A model generated the notes under the pieces. That model made no database searches, was not told the DNA's origin, and saw nothing but the letters and a program-made list of their open reading frames with translations. 64,000 bases of DNA, taken from the NCBI RefSeq assembly GCF_000018865.1, contig NC_010175.1:1674001-1738000 (forward strand), written 5' to 3'. The stretch comes from Chloroflexus aurantiacus J-10-fl (GTDB lineage Bacteria; Chloroflexota; Chloroflexia; Chloroflexales; Chloroflexaceae). A program made the position numbers and the translations under genes. Of the stretch, positions 26,188 to 35,049 are shown one piece after another (position 1 is the first letter of the stretch; every line of letters starts with the position of its first letter).

Positions 26188-27501
26188 TCAGCGGTTCTCT
26201 GCCCAGAATAAGGCATCCTGTTCGGCGCGCAACTGATCACTCAGCCGATTTGCCGGCAGTTGCACATCGGCATACGAAATGATCCCATCTTTGGGAATAT
26301 CGCGCAACAGGGTACACCCTTCCGCCAGACCAATCGGCAATAACCGCTCGGCCTGTACCACATCGGCATTTTCGGCCAGCCCATACGTCATGTAGCCACC
26401 CAATCCGTCCAGGGTCTGGCCGGCATGCAGATCGGTCTTGGCCGCCGTAATCACTTCAACCATAGGCCGCCCGGCTGCGGCCAGCACTGTATCACCAAAC
26501 AGGGCTGCCCGCGCCACCGAGTTGGGAACTTCAAAGTGACACAGGTGATACGGGGTGTAAAAGAGATACAGTGGCCCCTTCCCCAGCTTATACAGGTTGA
26601 GATAATGCTGCATCCGCGGATGGTCGTGGGTGCCGAGCACAAAGACGCCGGGGCCGGGGGTGGCACCAACCACGTAATCAACAATGCCCGGCCCTGCGAG
26701 CAGAGCCTCAAGCGGATACAGGTCGTGAACCACATCGGCCAGCGGTGTGCCGGATGGGACGGTTGGGCCGAACATACCCCGTTTAGCGACCCGCATACCG
26801 GTTGCATTCGCGACCACGGCCTGCTCAAACGAGATTTTCGTCCCGTCGGCAAAGCTGGTCACCATATACGGGTTTTGCCCCCATTGGCGAGCAAAGTTGG
26901 CCTGTGTGGTCGGATTACGATAGGGATCGTGCAACCCTTTGATATTCCCGCACAACACCGGCTTCACCCCTAGCCCGCGCACGAAGCGGTAGAGGTTCAT
27001 AGTCACCCCCGGCTGATCGCCGTCCGACAGCGTAAAGATTACACCGTAGCGCCGGGCGTAGACCTGCAAAATTGCGCCGAGCGTGCCGTCCAGTTCGGCA
27101 TTCATCGTCACCACATGCTTACCGTGGCGCATTGCCGTAACGGCTACCTGGGCACCAAACTCAACCGCGCCGGTCACCTCCAGAATGACATCGATACCAT
27201 CGGCAGCACACAGCAACAACGCATCGTCGGTCACTGTCGGCGCGCCAGCCGCCAGGGCTGCCGCCAGCGTTGCCGGCGAGTCTACGTAGCGAATTGCGTC
27301 AGACGGCACATCAGCCTCGGTATACGCCTGCACTGCTCGCTCAAGCGTGCGGTTGGCGATTGCTACCAGGCGCATGCCAGGAGTGTAGCGAATGATCTGG
27401 AGCGCAATACCTCGCGCCATAAAACCGGCCCCCACCATGCCAACCCGAATCGGGCGATTCTCGGCTTCAGCGCGTTGGAGTGCGGTGTCGATCAGGATCA
27501 T
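26188..27501 (-). CDS. NAD(P)-dependent oxidoreductase, homoserine dehydrogenase-like with SAF-type C-terminus
   Basis: 437 residues. The Rossmann fold begins at RVGMVGAGFMARGIALQI (about 19-36), with VILEVTGAVEFGAQVAVTAMRHGKHVVTMNAEL resembling homoserine dehydrogenase and related oxidoreductases. The C-terminal part (AKTDLHAGQTLDGLGGYMTYG, LPIGLAEGCTLLRDIPKDGIISYADVQLP) looks like a SAF-type domain. The substrate is unknown. It is the last gene of the nucleotide-sugar cluster, about 200 bases after the epimerase, so a role in a deoxy- or branched-sugar pathway is inferred. GGAGA precedes its ATG. Confidence 0.75.
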   Translation of the reverse strand: MILIDTALQRAEAENRPIRVGMVGAGFMARGIALQIIRYTPGMRLVAIANRTLERAVQAYTEADVPSDAIRYVDSPATLAAALAAGAPTVTDDALLLCAADGIDVILEVTGAVEFGAQVAVTAMRHGKHVVTMNAELDGTLGAILQVYARRYGVIFTLSDGDQPGVTMNLYRFVRGLGVKPVLCGNIKGLHDPYRNPTTQANFARQWGQNPYMVTSFADGTKISFEQAVVANATGMRVAKRGMFGPTVPSGTPLADVVHDLYPLEALLAGPGIVDYVVGATPGPGVFVLGTHDHPRMQHYLNLYKLGKGPLYLFYTPYHLCHFEVPNSVARAALFGDTVLAAAGRPMVEVITAAKTDLHAGQTLDGLGGYMTYGLAENADVVQAERLLPIGLAEGCTLLRDIPKDGIISYADVQLPANRLSDQLRAEQDALFWAENR

Positions 27502-27696
27502 AGGTTTCTCCGCTAGAACGTGTTGGGAAAAGAGGCAATAGTCGTCGTGCTACCGCTTCGGGCAATGACCTGAAAGCGGTTGGATGGTCGTGTCTTGTCG
27601 GATGGGCAAAGGTCAGACCCTTGCCCATCATTGTTCAGATAGACCCCAACGATATTCGCAGTTGGGAATGCTCACGGGGTATTTCGTTTCCGTTTG

Positions 27697-28227
27697 CTAA
27701 CCGGTAAACAACGGCCAGCGCTTGTCTTTCTCGCTCATCTCGGTAACCGGTAATGGCCACTCGATACCGAACGCCGGATCATCGTAGCGCACACCACCTT
27801 CGGCGCTGGGGGTGTAGTACTGCGAAACCTGGTAGAATACTTCCGTATCGTCCTCAAGGGTCTGGAAGCCGTGCGCAAAACCTTCCGGAACATACAACGC
27901 CAGCCGATTCGCAGCAGTCAGTTTCACGCCAATCCACCGCTTGTATGTCGGTGAGTCAGGGCGCAAGTCGATGATCACATCGTAGATCGCACCGCGGATA
28001 CAGCGCACCAGCTTGGTCTCGGCGTAGGGTGCGTGCTGAAAGTGCATACCACGCAGCGTACCGGCTACCCGGTTGTACGAGAGGTTCATCTGCACCACTC
28101 GATCAACCAGACCATGCTCAGCAAATTCGTCTTTCGCCCAAACCCGGGCGAAGAAACCACGATTGTCTTCGCGTGGCTCCAACTCGATAATGTGGGCATC
28201 TTTCAATTCGGTAGGAATGAAGCGCAT
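27697..28227 (-). CDS. dTDP-4-dehydrorhamnose 3,5-epimerase-like (RmlC family)
   Basis: 176 residues, a cupin of the RmlC family. Typical elements are NRGFFARVWAKDEFAEHG, AGTLRGMHFQHAPYAETKLVRC (containing the catalytic His), DLRPDSPTYKRWIGV and LYVPEGFAHGFQTLEDDTEVFYQVS. It epimerises a 4-keto-6-deoxy nucleotide sugar. With a cytidylyltransferase rather than an RmlA in the cluster, the substrate may be CDP- rather than dTDP-linked. It begins 5 bases after the end of the upstream epimerase gene, which points to one transcript. Confidence 0.85.
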   Translation of the reverse strand: MRFIPTELKDAHIIELEPREDNRGFFARVWAKDEFAEHGLVDRVVQMNLSYNRVAGTLRGMHFQHAPYAETKLVRCIRGAIYDVIIDLRPDSPTYKRWIGVKLTAANRLALYVPEGFAHGFQTLEDDTEVFYQVSQYYTPSAEGGVRYDDPAFGIEWPLPVTEMSEKDKRWPLFTG

Positions 28228-28232
28228 GGTTA

Positions 28233-29261
28233 TCAGCTCCTCCAGAACAGTTCGGCGTCAAGCTGATTGGTGGCAATCAGATGACGCAGCATCTTGAGCC
28301 GCGTGTAAGGCGGCGCCTCGAAGATCTCGCGTGTCATACCGATCCGCTCAAAGACTGCGCGTAATTGCCGGGCGCCGGCGACCGCATCATACCGACAGGC
28401 GAAACCGGGGAGGCGCGTGGCAATTTTACTAAAATCAACCCGGTAGCTCCGATTATCGCCATCGTTCCGACCGAACGTCAGCTCACAGCCAGGAAAGACT
28501 TCGGCGACAATTTCGGCAATTTCGCGCACACGGTAATTGTACCGGCTATCGCCAACATTGAAAACCTGGTTGTGAATCGCTTCGCGGGGTGCTTCCAGGG
28601 CACAGGCCACCGCATGGGCAATATCAAGGATGTGTACCAGCGGTCGCCACGGCGTGCCATCGCTCACCATCGCAATTTTACCGGTTGTCCAGGCCAGGCC
28701 CGCAAGATTGTTGAGTACAACATCGAAACGCTGACGTGGTGATGGCCCAAACGCAGTTGCGTTGCGCAAAAAGACCGGTGAGAAGGAGTCATCGGCCAGT
28801 TGCGCCAGATCACGCTCAACCAGCACCTTACATTCGGCATAGGCGGTTTGGGGATTGACCGGTGATTCCTCGGTTTTAATCTCACCCTCTTCACCAATGC
28901 CGTAGACTGAACACGACGACATATACACAAAGCGGGTGACGCCGGCGGCCTTTGCCGCTTGCGCCAGTTTGACGCTCCCCTGATGATTGATCTGAAACGT
29001 CAGTTCACGATTGAGCTGGCCGAGCGGATCATTCGATAACTCGGCCATATGTACCACGGCATCAAACCCAACCAGATCACTCACCGTCAGGCGGCGAATA
29101 TCCTGTACGATGAGTGCCGGTTGCCGTTGGCCGCTGTGGAAGAGCCAGCCGCTTTCGTAGTAGCCGGTATCAACCCCAACGACCTCGTGGCCACGTTCGA
29201 TCAGGTAAGGAGCGGTAACGATCCCGATATAGCCACCACTGCCGGTTAAAAGGACTTTCAT
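28233..29261 (-). CDS. NAD-dependent nucleotide-sugar epimerase/dehydratase (extended SDR)
   Basis: About 342 residues. The cofactor motif is VLLTGSGGYIGIVTAPYL at the N-terminus; Ser in YMSSCSVYGIG and the Tyr-x3-Lys pair in YAECK give the expected active site. The FRN-type DNATAFGPSPRQRFD and DIAHAVACAL segments are usual for sugar epimerases. Substrate not determinable. The chosen ATG lies behind GGGGGAG and starts 14 bases after the cytidylyltransferase stop; an ATG 11 codons upstream would overlap that gene. Confidence 0.85.
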   Translation of the reverse strand: MKVLLTGSGGYIGIVTAPYLIERGHEVVGVDTGYYESGWLFHSGQRQPALIVQDIRRLTVSDLVGFDAVVHMAELSNDPLGQLNRELTFQINHQGSVKLAQAAKAAGVTRFVYMSSCSVYGIGEEGEIKTEESPVNPQTAYAECKVLVERDLAQLADDSFSPVFLRNATAFGPSPRQRFDVVLNNLAGLAWTTGKIAMVSDGTPWRPLVHILDIAHAVACALEAPREAIHNQVFNVGDSRYNYRVREIAEIVAEVFPGCELTFGRNDGDNRSYRVDFSKIATRLPGFACRYDAVAGARQLRAVFERIGMTREIFEAPPYTRLKMLRHLIATNQLDAELFWRS

Positions 29262-29275
29262 AGTTCTCCCCCTGC

Positions 29276-30052
29276 TTACGCCCAAATCTTCCACGGTGCC
29301 TTACCGCTCTGCCACAGTTCTTCCAGATAATTCTTGTCGCGCAGGGTATCCATTGGGTGCCAGAACCCATGGTGGCGATAGGCTGCCAGTTGGCCGCTTA
29401 GAGCTAACTGTTCGAGTGGCTCACGTTCCCAGACGGTATCGTCACCGGCGATGAGATCGAAGGCTGCCGGTTCCACTACGAAAAAGCCACCATTGATGTA
29501 AGCACCATCACCACTCGGCTTCTCTTTAAAGCTTGCAATCAGACTCTGGTCTTCGGCCAGCGTAAAGGCGCCAAAACGGCCCGGCGGTTGCACGGCGGTC
29601 AGCGTTACGGTCACCCCCTGCTCGCGATGATAGGCAATCAGCGCCCGAATGTCCACATCGCTCACGCCATCGCCATATGTCAGGCAAAAGGTCTCGTTAC
29701 CGACATAGGGCTGGATGCGCTTGATACGTCCGCCTGTCATCGTCTTCTCACCGGTATCAACCAGAGTCACCTGCCACGGTTCGATAGCCGTGTGATGCAC
29801 CGTCATGCGATTTTCGCGCATATCGAAGGTCACATCGGCGTGATGCAGGTAGTAGTTGGCAAAATACTCTTTGATCATGTGCCCCTTGTAGCCGCAACAG
29901 ATGATGAATTCGTTGATCCCGTGGGCGGAATAGATCTTCATAATGTGCCAGAGAATTGGCCGATTGCCGATTTCGACCATCGGTTTCGGACGAATGGCAC
30001 TCTCTTCGCTGATCCGGGTGCCGTAGCCGCCAGCCAGAATGACCGCCTTCAT
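29276..30052 (-). CDS. rfbF: Glucose-1-phosphate cytidylyltransferase
   Basis: 258 residues, standard length. It makes CDP-glucose from CTP and glucose-1-phosphate, the entry to CDP-deoxysugars. The N-terminal [27 protein letters not shown], followed by [22 protein letters not shown], is diagnostic for RfbF rather than Rml[13 protein letters not shown] gives the metal-binding Asp, and [21 protein letters not shown] the end. Usually followed by a CDP-glucose 4,6-dehydratase (RfbG); none is obvious here unless one of the three SDR genes does that job. Confidence 0.92.
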   Translation of the reverse strand: MKAVILAGGYGTRISEESAIRPKPMVEIGNRPILWHIMKIYSAHGINEFIICCGYKGHMIKEYFANYYLHHADVTFDMRENRMTVHHTAIEPWQVTLVDTGEKTMTGGRIKRIQPYVGNETFCLTYGDGVSDVDIRALIAYHREQGVTVTLTAVQPPGRFGAFTLAEDQSLIASFKEKPSGDGAYINGGFFVVEPAAFDLIAGDDTVWEREPLEQLALSGQLAAYRHHGFWHPMDTLRDKNYLEELWQSGKAPWKIWA

Positions 30053-30076
30053 ACGCTTCGTACCGCCTCCTCGTGC

Positions 30077-31027
30077 TTATAATTCGCCACGTCGTTGTAG
30101 TTCCTGCCGGAACCAGGGTATTGTCTGCTCTAGGCCTTCGCGCAACGTCACTTTCGGTTCCCAATTGAGAATTCGGCGCGCTTTGGTAATATCGGGTTGC
30201 CGCACTTGAGGGTCGTCTTTCGTGCGCAGATCGCGGTAGACGACGCCAGCCTTATTGCCCGTGATCTCATTCACAATCTGGGCAAACTCGGCTATCGTAA
30301 ACTCACCCGGATTACCAATATTGACCGGTTCGACCTCATCACTGAAGAGCAATCGGTACACGCCTTCAACCAGATCGGAAACGTACTGGAACGAACGGGT
30401 CTGGCTGCCATCACCGTAGATAGTGAGCGGCTCGCCACGCAGTGCCTGTGAAATAAAGTTGGGCACGACCCGCCCGTCACGCAACCGCATGCGTGGGCCA
30501 TAGGTATTGAAGATGCGAACAATGCGGGTTTCCACACCGTGATACGTGTGATAAGCCATCGTCATCGCCTCAGCGAAACGCTTGGCTTCATCGTAGACGC
30601 CGCGCGGCCCGACCGGATTCACGTGCCCGTAGTAACTTTCGGGTTGCGGATGGACCTGGGGGTCGCCGTACACTTCCGAGGTTGAAGCGAGGAGGAAGCG
30701 GGCACCTTTGGCCCGTGCCAGACCAAGCGCCTTGTGCGTACCGAGAGCACCCACTTTGAGCGTCTGAATCGGTAGCTCAAGGTAATCAATTGGCGATGCC
30801 GGTGACGCAAAATGCAACACGGCGTCAATCGGCCCTTCGATATAGATGTAATTAGTAACATCGTGGTGAATGAAGAGGAAGCGAGGGTGTCCGGCCAGAT
30901 GAGCGATGTTGTCGGTGCTGCCGGTGATCAGATTATCCATTGCGATCACCGTATGACCTTCAGCCAGAAAACGATCACAGAGGTGTGAACCGAGAAATCC
31001 TGCTCCGCCGGTAATTAACACGCGCAT
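30077..31027 (-). CDS. UDP-glucuronate decarboxylase-like SDR (UDP-xylose synthase)
   Basis: 316 residues. [20 protein letters not shown] is the NAD-binding start; [12 protein letters not shown] supplies the Ser/Thr, YDEAK the Tyr and Lys. The sequence [20 protein letters not shown] and the [19 protein letters not shown] segment are close to UXS-type enzymes that convert UDP-glucuronate to UDP-xylose. It starts 83 bases after the upstream epimerase stop. Confidence is high for the family, moderate for the exact reaction. Confidence 0.85.
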   Translation of the reverse strand: MRVLITGGAGFLGSHLCDRFLAEGHTVIAMDNLITGSTDNIAHLAGHPRFLFIHHDVTNYIYIEGPIDAVLHFASPASPIDYLELPIQTLKVGALGTHKALGLARAKGARFLLASTSEVYGDPQVHPQPESYYGHVNPVGPRGVYDEAKRFAEAMTMAYHTYHGVETRIVRIFNTYGPRMRLRDGRVVPNFISQALRGEPLTIYGDGSQTRSFQYVSDLVEGVYRLLFSDEVEPVNIGNPGEFTIAEFAQIVNEITGNKAGVVYRDLRTKDDPQVRQPDITKARRILNWEPKVTLREGLEQTIPWFRQELQRRGEL

Positions 31028-31110
31028 AGATGATGTGCTCCTTCGTTGCTTTTCAGCCTGTATTCTAATCTGTCATCGTGAAGGTTTGATGAATATTGTA
31101 CCGATACCTG

Positions 31111-32124
31111 TTAAACTCCTTCTACCTGCACATCCCAATAGTGGTGGCGATGCTCACGGTAGAAGGCAATAGTCCGGGCCAGACCGGTGCGGAGGTCAAT
31201 TCGCGGCTGCCAGCCCAGCATGGTGCGGATCCGCCGATCATCGGCATAGTAATCACCAATATCAATCGGCTTGCGGTCGGCTGGATAGGGAATAATCTCA
31301 AAGCTGCCCCCGCCGGCCACTTCAACCGTCAGTGCGGCCAGGTCACGCAGACTGATGACTTCAAGCCCGCCTAGATTAAAAATTTGTCCGCTTGCTGCCG
31401 GATGCAATGCCGCCAGCAAGAGGGCATCAACACAATCATCAATATAGGTAAAATCGCGTAACTGACTACCATCGCCCCACACCTGGATCGGCTTCCCTTC
31501 GATGACATTCCTGATCCAGATACCAAGAAAGGTCTGGCGCGCGTCTTTGACCCGCATGCGCGGGCCGTAGGTGTTGGTCAGACGTAAGGCGCATGCCCGA
31601 ATACCATAGACATTGTTGTAGAGAATGTGATACCATTCGCCGGCCATTTTATTGATGCCATTCACATCAACCGGATGCAAAAGATGCCGTTCATCTACCG
31701 GCAGGTAATTGGGCTTACCGTAAATCTGCCGGGTTGAGGCATACACGACGGTGATGCCTGGATTATGTTTACGGCACGCTTCGAGGATAGAGAGCTGCGC
31801 CCGGCAATTGATGTCGAGATCGATATACGGATTGCGCATCGAATCGAGATGACTGGTCTGGCCGGCCAGGTTAAAGAGCACATCCTGCCCCTGCACCAGA
31901 TAGTTCATCGAGTATTCATCGCGTACATCGGCAATGTTCACGCGCACCCGATCTTCGATTCCGGCGATGTTGTAGAGATTCCCGCCGTACTCTGGGATCA
32001 GCGAATCGACCAGAGTGACGTTCGCGCCCAGTTCAACCAGGCGATGGGCCAGATTTGAGCCGATAAAACCCAGGCCACCGGTGATCAACACCCGTGCCCC
32101 GGCAAACGTTTGTAGATTTACCAT
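31111..32124 (-). CDS. Extended SDR of nucleotide-sugar type with Asn in place of catalytic Tyr
   Basis: 337 residues. The NAD motif is VLITGGLGFIGSNLAHRL; substrate-binding segments include [32 protein letters not shown] and VWGDGSQLRDFTYIDDC, so it belongs with GalE/GME-type enzymes. At the usual Y-x3-K position it has N155-G-I-N-K159 (PVDVNGINKMAGEWYH), so the catalytic tyrosine is missing; Tyr in the neighbouring EWYH could substitute or the reaction may differ. It overlaps the aminotransferase gene by 7 bases. Its substrate is unknown. Confidence 0.8.
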   Translation of the reverse strand: MVNLQTFAGARVLITGGLGFIGSNLAHRLVELGANVTLVDSLIPEYGGNLYNIAGIEDRVRVNIADVRDEYSMNYLVQGQDVLFNLAGQTSHLDSMRNPYIDLDINCRAQLSILEACRKHNPGITVVYASTRQIYGKPNYLPVDERHLLHPVDVNGINKMAGEWYHILYNNVYGIRACALRLTNTYGPRMRVKDARQTFLGIWIRNVIEGKPIQVWGDGSQLRDFTYIDDCVDALLLAALHPAASGQIFNLGGLEVISLRDLAALTVEVAGGGSFEIIPYPADRKPIDIGDYYADDRRIRTMLGWQPRIDLRTGLARTIAFYREHRHHYWDVQVEGV

Positions 32125-33254
32125 ATCCCCCCCGCTCGAATCGTCTCGGCAACCAGCATAATCTCTTCATACGTCAATTCCGGGTACATTGGCAGAGATA
32201 AAATGCGTCCGGCCAGATCTTCGGTCACCGGCAGGCTTCCTGGATGATAGCCAAGATCGGCGTAGGCCGGTTGTAGATGGGTTGGTACCGGATAATGAAT
32301 ATCACAACCAATGCCGTTGGCAAGGAGATGGTCGCGTAACCGGTCACGGCTGGCCCGATCAGGTAAGGTGACCACATAGAGATGATACACGTGACCCGGC
32401 TCGTCCACCGGCAAACCAAGCGGCAGATCGGCCAATGCAGTCGCGTACCAGGCCGCCCGTTCACGACGGGCCGCATTAGCGGCGGCAAGATGCGGGAGCT
32501 TGACACGCAGAAGTGCTGCCTGTAGCTCATCGAGGCGCGAATTCCGCCCACCCACCTCGCTCGTGTAGTATTTGCGTTCCCAGCCGTACATGCGCAACCG
32601 ACGAAGTTGCGCTGCCATCTGATCATCATTGGTTACTACCGCACCACCATCACCAAGCGCGCCCAGATTCTTGCTGGGGTAGAAGCTAAACGCTGCCAGA
32701 TTACCCCATTGCCCGGCCATCCGTGGTTGTCCATCAGCACCGGTACGCCATGCTCCGTGCGCCTGCGCTGCATCTTCAATGACGACGAGACCGTGCCGTT
32801 CGGCCAATGCCGTAATAGCCGCCATATCGGCTAGCCGCCCGAACAGATGTACCGGAATCACGGCTTTCGTGCGCGGAGTGATAGCCGCCGCCACTGCCGC
32901 CGGATCAATATTCTGCGTAGCGGGATCAACATCAACCAGTACTGGACGTGCACCGGCCTGAAGAATGGCAGCTACGTCGTACATGCACGCATTTGCGACG
33001 GTAATCACTTCATCACCAGGGCCGATCCCGGCAGCCGCCAGTGCCAGGTACAACGCTTCGGCACCACTGGCCACACCAACACAATGGCGGGCACCACAAA
33101 ACGTGGCAAACTCCTGCTCGAAAGCAGCAACTTCATGACCCAAAATAAACCAGCCGCTCTCAATCACACGACCGGCGGCAGCGATCAGGTCTGCGGTGAG
33201 TGCCTGATGACTGCGTCGTAAATCGCCAAACGGCACCCGCCATGATGTTGTCAT
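32118..33254 (-). CDS. DegT/DnrJ/EryC1-family PLP-dependent sugar aminotransferase
   Basis: 378 residues. Family motifs: GHEVAAFEQEFATFCGARHCVGVASGAEALYLAL cut over several strands, VVIEDAAQAHGA (cofactor-ring Asp), and FYPSKNLGALGDGGAV with the PLP lysine near residue 189. These enzymes transfer an amino group to a keto nucleotide sugar. First gene of the seven-gene minus-strand cluster; AAAGGAG precedes the ATG. It fits a pathway to an amino deoxysugar for cell-surface glycan, but no glycosyltransferase lies in the cluster. Confidence 0.9.
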   Translation of the reverse strand: MTTSWRVPFGDLRRSHQALTADLIAAAGRVIESGWFILGHEVAAFEQEFATFCGARHCVGVASGAEALYLALAAAGIGPGDEVITVANACMYDVAAILQAGARPVLVDVDPATQNIDPAAVAAAITPRTKAVIPVHLFGRLADMAAITALAERHGLVVIEDAAQAHGAWRTGADGQPRMAGQWGNLAAFSFYPSKNLGALGDGGAVVTNDDQMAAQLRRLRMYGWERKYYTSEVGGRNSRLDELQAALLRVKLPHLAAANAARRERAAWYATALADLPLGLPVDEPGHVYHLYVVTLPDRASRDRLRDHLLANGIGCDIHYPVPTHLQPAYADLGYHPGSLPVTEDLAGRILSLPMYPELTYEEIMLVAETIRAGGIW

Positions 33255-33356
33255 AGATATGCTCCTTTGCTAACATTGCCTACCCGGTTGTGCTCACAAA
33301 GATAAAGATACGAGCAGAGCCGTCATTGGTATTCAGCATGTACCTTGCATTGCCCA

Positions 33357-33378
33357 GGTACTATAGCGTAATAGTACC
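33357..33378. promoter_or_regulatory. Inverted repeat upstream of the Flp pilin gene
   Basis: Perfect 7-bp arms GGTACTA / TAGTACC with an 8-base spacer, 76-97 bases upstream of the pilin ATG. Placement suits an operator or the promoter region; no regulator gene can be assigned. Confidence 0.4.
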
Positions 33379-33453
33379 TGATACTGATTGCATATTGCTC
33401 GCATTCAGGATACAGTGGAACTATCAATCTTTTCAGAAAGGAGGTGAAAGCAG

Positions 33454-33636
33454 ATGGTCGTTACATACCTACCGCGTCTCGTACACACATTACGGCTGCA
33501 CCGCGAGCGTGGACAGGGGCTGGCCGAGTACGGGTTAATTATCACATTAATTGCTCTAGTTTGTGTATTGGCAATCAGTGCGATTGGCGGCTCCTTGTCC
33601 GACATGTACAATACCGTTGCGGCGCTCTTCCAGTAG
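33454..33636 (+). CDS. flp: Flp/Fap-type pilin
   Basis: 60 residues, typical size for the Flp pilin subunit of tight-adherence pili. A basic leader ends RERG and is cut by a TadV-type prepilin peptidase before QGLAEYGLIITLIAL; the conserved Glu5 of the mature chain is present (E25). The hydrophobic helix makes the pilus core. AGAAAGGAGGTGA lies 8-10 bases upstream, an unusually strong ribosome site, suggesting high expression. No tad secretion genes are near, so this is an orphan pilin gene with its own terminator. Confidence 0.9.
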   Translation: MVVTYLPRLVHTLRLHRERGQGLAEYGLIITLIALVCVLAISAIGGSLSDMYNTVAALFQ

Positions 33637-33671
33637 GCATTATCCGTTGATCTGGTCTGAATCTCTCTGCA

Positions 33672-33713
33672 ACACGGCACGCTGCGCCATTGTGGGCAGC
33701 GTGCCGTGTTTTT
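33672..33713 (+). terminator. Strong intrinsic terminator after the Flp pilin gene
   Basis: A 14-bp GC-rich perfect stem (ACACGGCACGCTGC / GCAGCGTGCCGTGT) is followed by five T. It makes the pilin a single-gene transcription unit. Confidence 0.95.
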
Positions 33714-34018
33714 AGAACATCGGGCTGGTACCGGATTAGAACGTATCTCATGATCAGGTATAGCCTGCTCTGCTGAATACACACCCGCACATATGCCGCA
33801 TACCACACCTGGAATGCGGAATTACAGCCGCTGAACCAGACTCATTCATCACCACGATCATACAGGAAGAGTAGCCCGTGTCTATGCCAACTTGCGGCAG
33901 ACGGCTCCTACACTGCTATAGGAGCGTGAACGAATGCCATCATCGTACAAACGCTCGCGAAACTCGCGAGAGGTGTGATGCCTGTCACATCACTTCACTG
34001 CTCCGAGATAGCTTCTCC
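33714..34018. other. Intergenic region after the Flp terminator
   Basis: 305 bases between the pilin terminator and the convergent end of the Crp-type regulator. A direct CTCGCGAAACTCGCGAGAGG hairpin-like stretch is at about 33953-33974. Nothing else recognisable. Confidence 0.4.
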
Positions 34019-34669
34019 CTACTCTTCGGCCACCTTCGCCAGCCGCACTCGATCCAGCACAACCACCCGGCCACGCTCTAACTTGACCAGGCGTTCTTCG
34101 GCCATCCGCCGTAGGGCCCGTCCGGCAATCTCGCGCACGGTACCGGTACGTTCGGCCAATTCCTGCTGCGTGACTTCGGCGGTGCCTTCGGCTGCCTCGG
34201 CCAGCAACAGGCGCGCCAGACGGGCACGTACCGAACGAAAGGCCAAATCCTCAACCAGAGTAACCAGCTCACGTAACTGTCCGGCCAGATCAGAGAGCGC
34301 TGCCAGCGCCAGATCGGGGTGTTTCCGAATGAGCGCCAGCAAATCCTCGCGTGCCAGCAGTAAACAGGTGACCTGACTCATCGCACGAGCAGTGGCCGGA
34401 CTTAGCCCGGCGTCGAAGATCGGCACAGCGTTAAAATATTCTCCCGGCCCAACCATTGCCAGCACCTGCTCGCGACCATCAGGTGCCGTGCGTGACAGTC
34501 TGACCCGACCGCGCACCACAAAGAAGATCGCGTGTGCCGGCTGGTCTTCATAGATGATATGCTGACCGGGGCGATAATGACATATCTGCACACGACGGGC
34601 AGTATCGGCCAGAGTTGCCTCATCGAGCGTGGCAAATAACGGAATAGCGCGCAGGTCTTCAATCGTCAT
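34019..34669 (-). CDS. Crp/Fnr-family transcriptional regulator
   Basis: About 216 residues. The N-terminal cyclic-nucleotide-binding fold is clear (LRAIPLFATLDEATLADTAR, GQHIIYEDQPAHAIFFVVRGRVRLSR, GPGEYFNAVPIFDAG). The winged helix is VTQQELAERTGTVREIAGRALRRMAEERLVKLERGRVVVLD. The usual cAMP-phosphate Arg-Ser pair is not evident and there are no Fnr-type cluster cysteines, so the effector is unknown. Two upstream in-frame ATGs (34732, 34825) are open; I prefer 34669 because a TATAAT box overlaps 34732-34737 and the family normally begins here, but no ribosome site decides it. Confidence 0.85.
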   Translation of the reverse strand: MTIEDLRAIPLFATLDEATLADTARRVQICHYRPGQHIIYEDQPAHAIFFVVRGRVRLSRTAPDGREQVLAMVGPGEYFNAVPIFDAGLSPATARAMSQVTCLLLAREDLLALIRKHPDLALAALSDLAGQLRELVTLVEDLAFRSVRARLARLLLAEAAEGTAEVTQQELAERTGTVREIAGRALRRMAEERLVKLERGRVVVLDRVRLAKVAEE

Positions 34670-35049
34670 TGCGCTGCCCACAATGTGTATCACATACTGC
34701 ACAGCAGGCACAGTGCCGCTGTTGCTATTCATTATAGAGAGTTTTGTACGTGAGTAAGTTACGGTGGGGTGGTAGGGATGTTGCGATGTGTTCATCAACG
34801 ATGACCTGTTCGCTTCTGACCGCACAGAGGCCAGAACCCAGAGAAGCCAAGCGTCTCGTCTGTTGAGGAGAATGTCTTCATTGGCAAAGCCGAAGGGGTG
34901 GCCGGCCTGTCACCTACCTCTTGTATGCCCGATAGTGCAGACAATGCCTGGCAACCCCTTCACCATACCAAAGCTGATATGCTGTTCCGGTAGTGATAGG
35001 TATGATCGACCTGAGCCTCCTGGTAATGCTTTAAGCGCCTTATTGCCAT
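34670..35049. other. Region upstream of the Crp-type regulator
   Basis: On the minus strand TATAAT lies at about 34737-34732 and between it and the chosen start is ATGTGATACACAT, a near-palindrome with ATGTG/CACAT arms, similar in style to Crp-family half sites, so autoregulation is possible. The rest up to 35049 contains no gene I can support. Confidence 0.35.
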
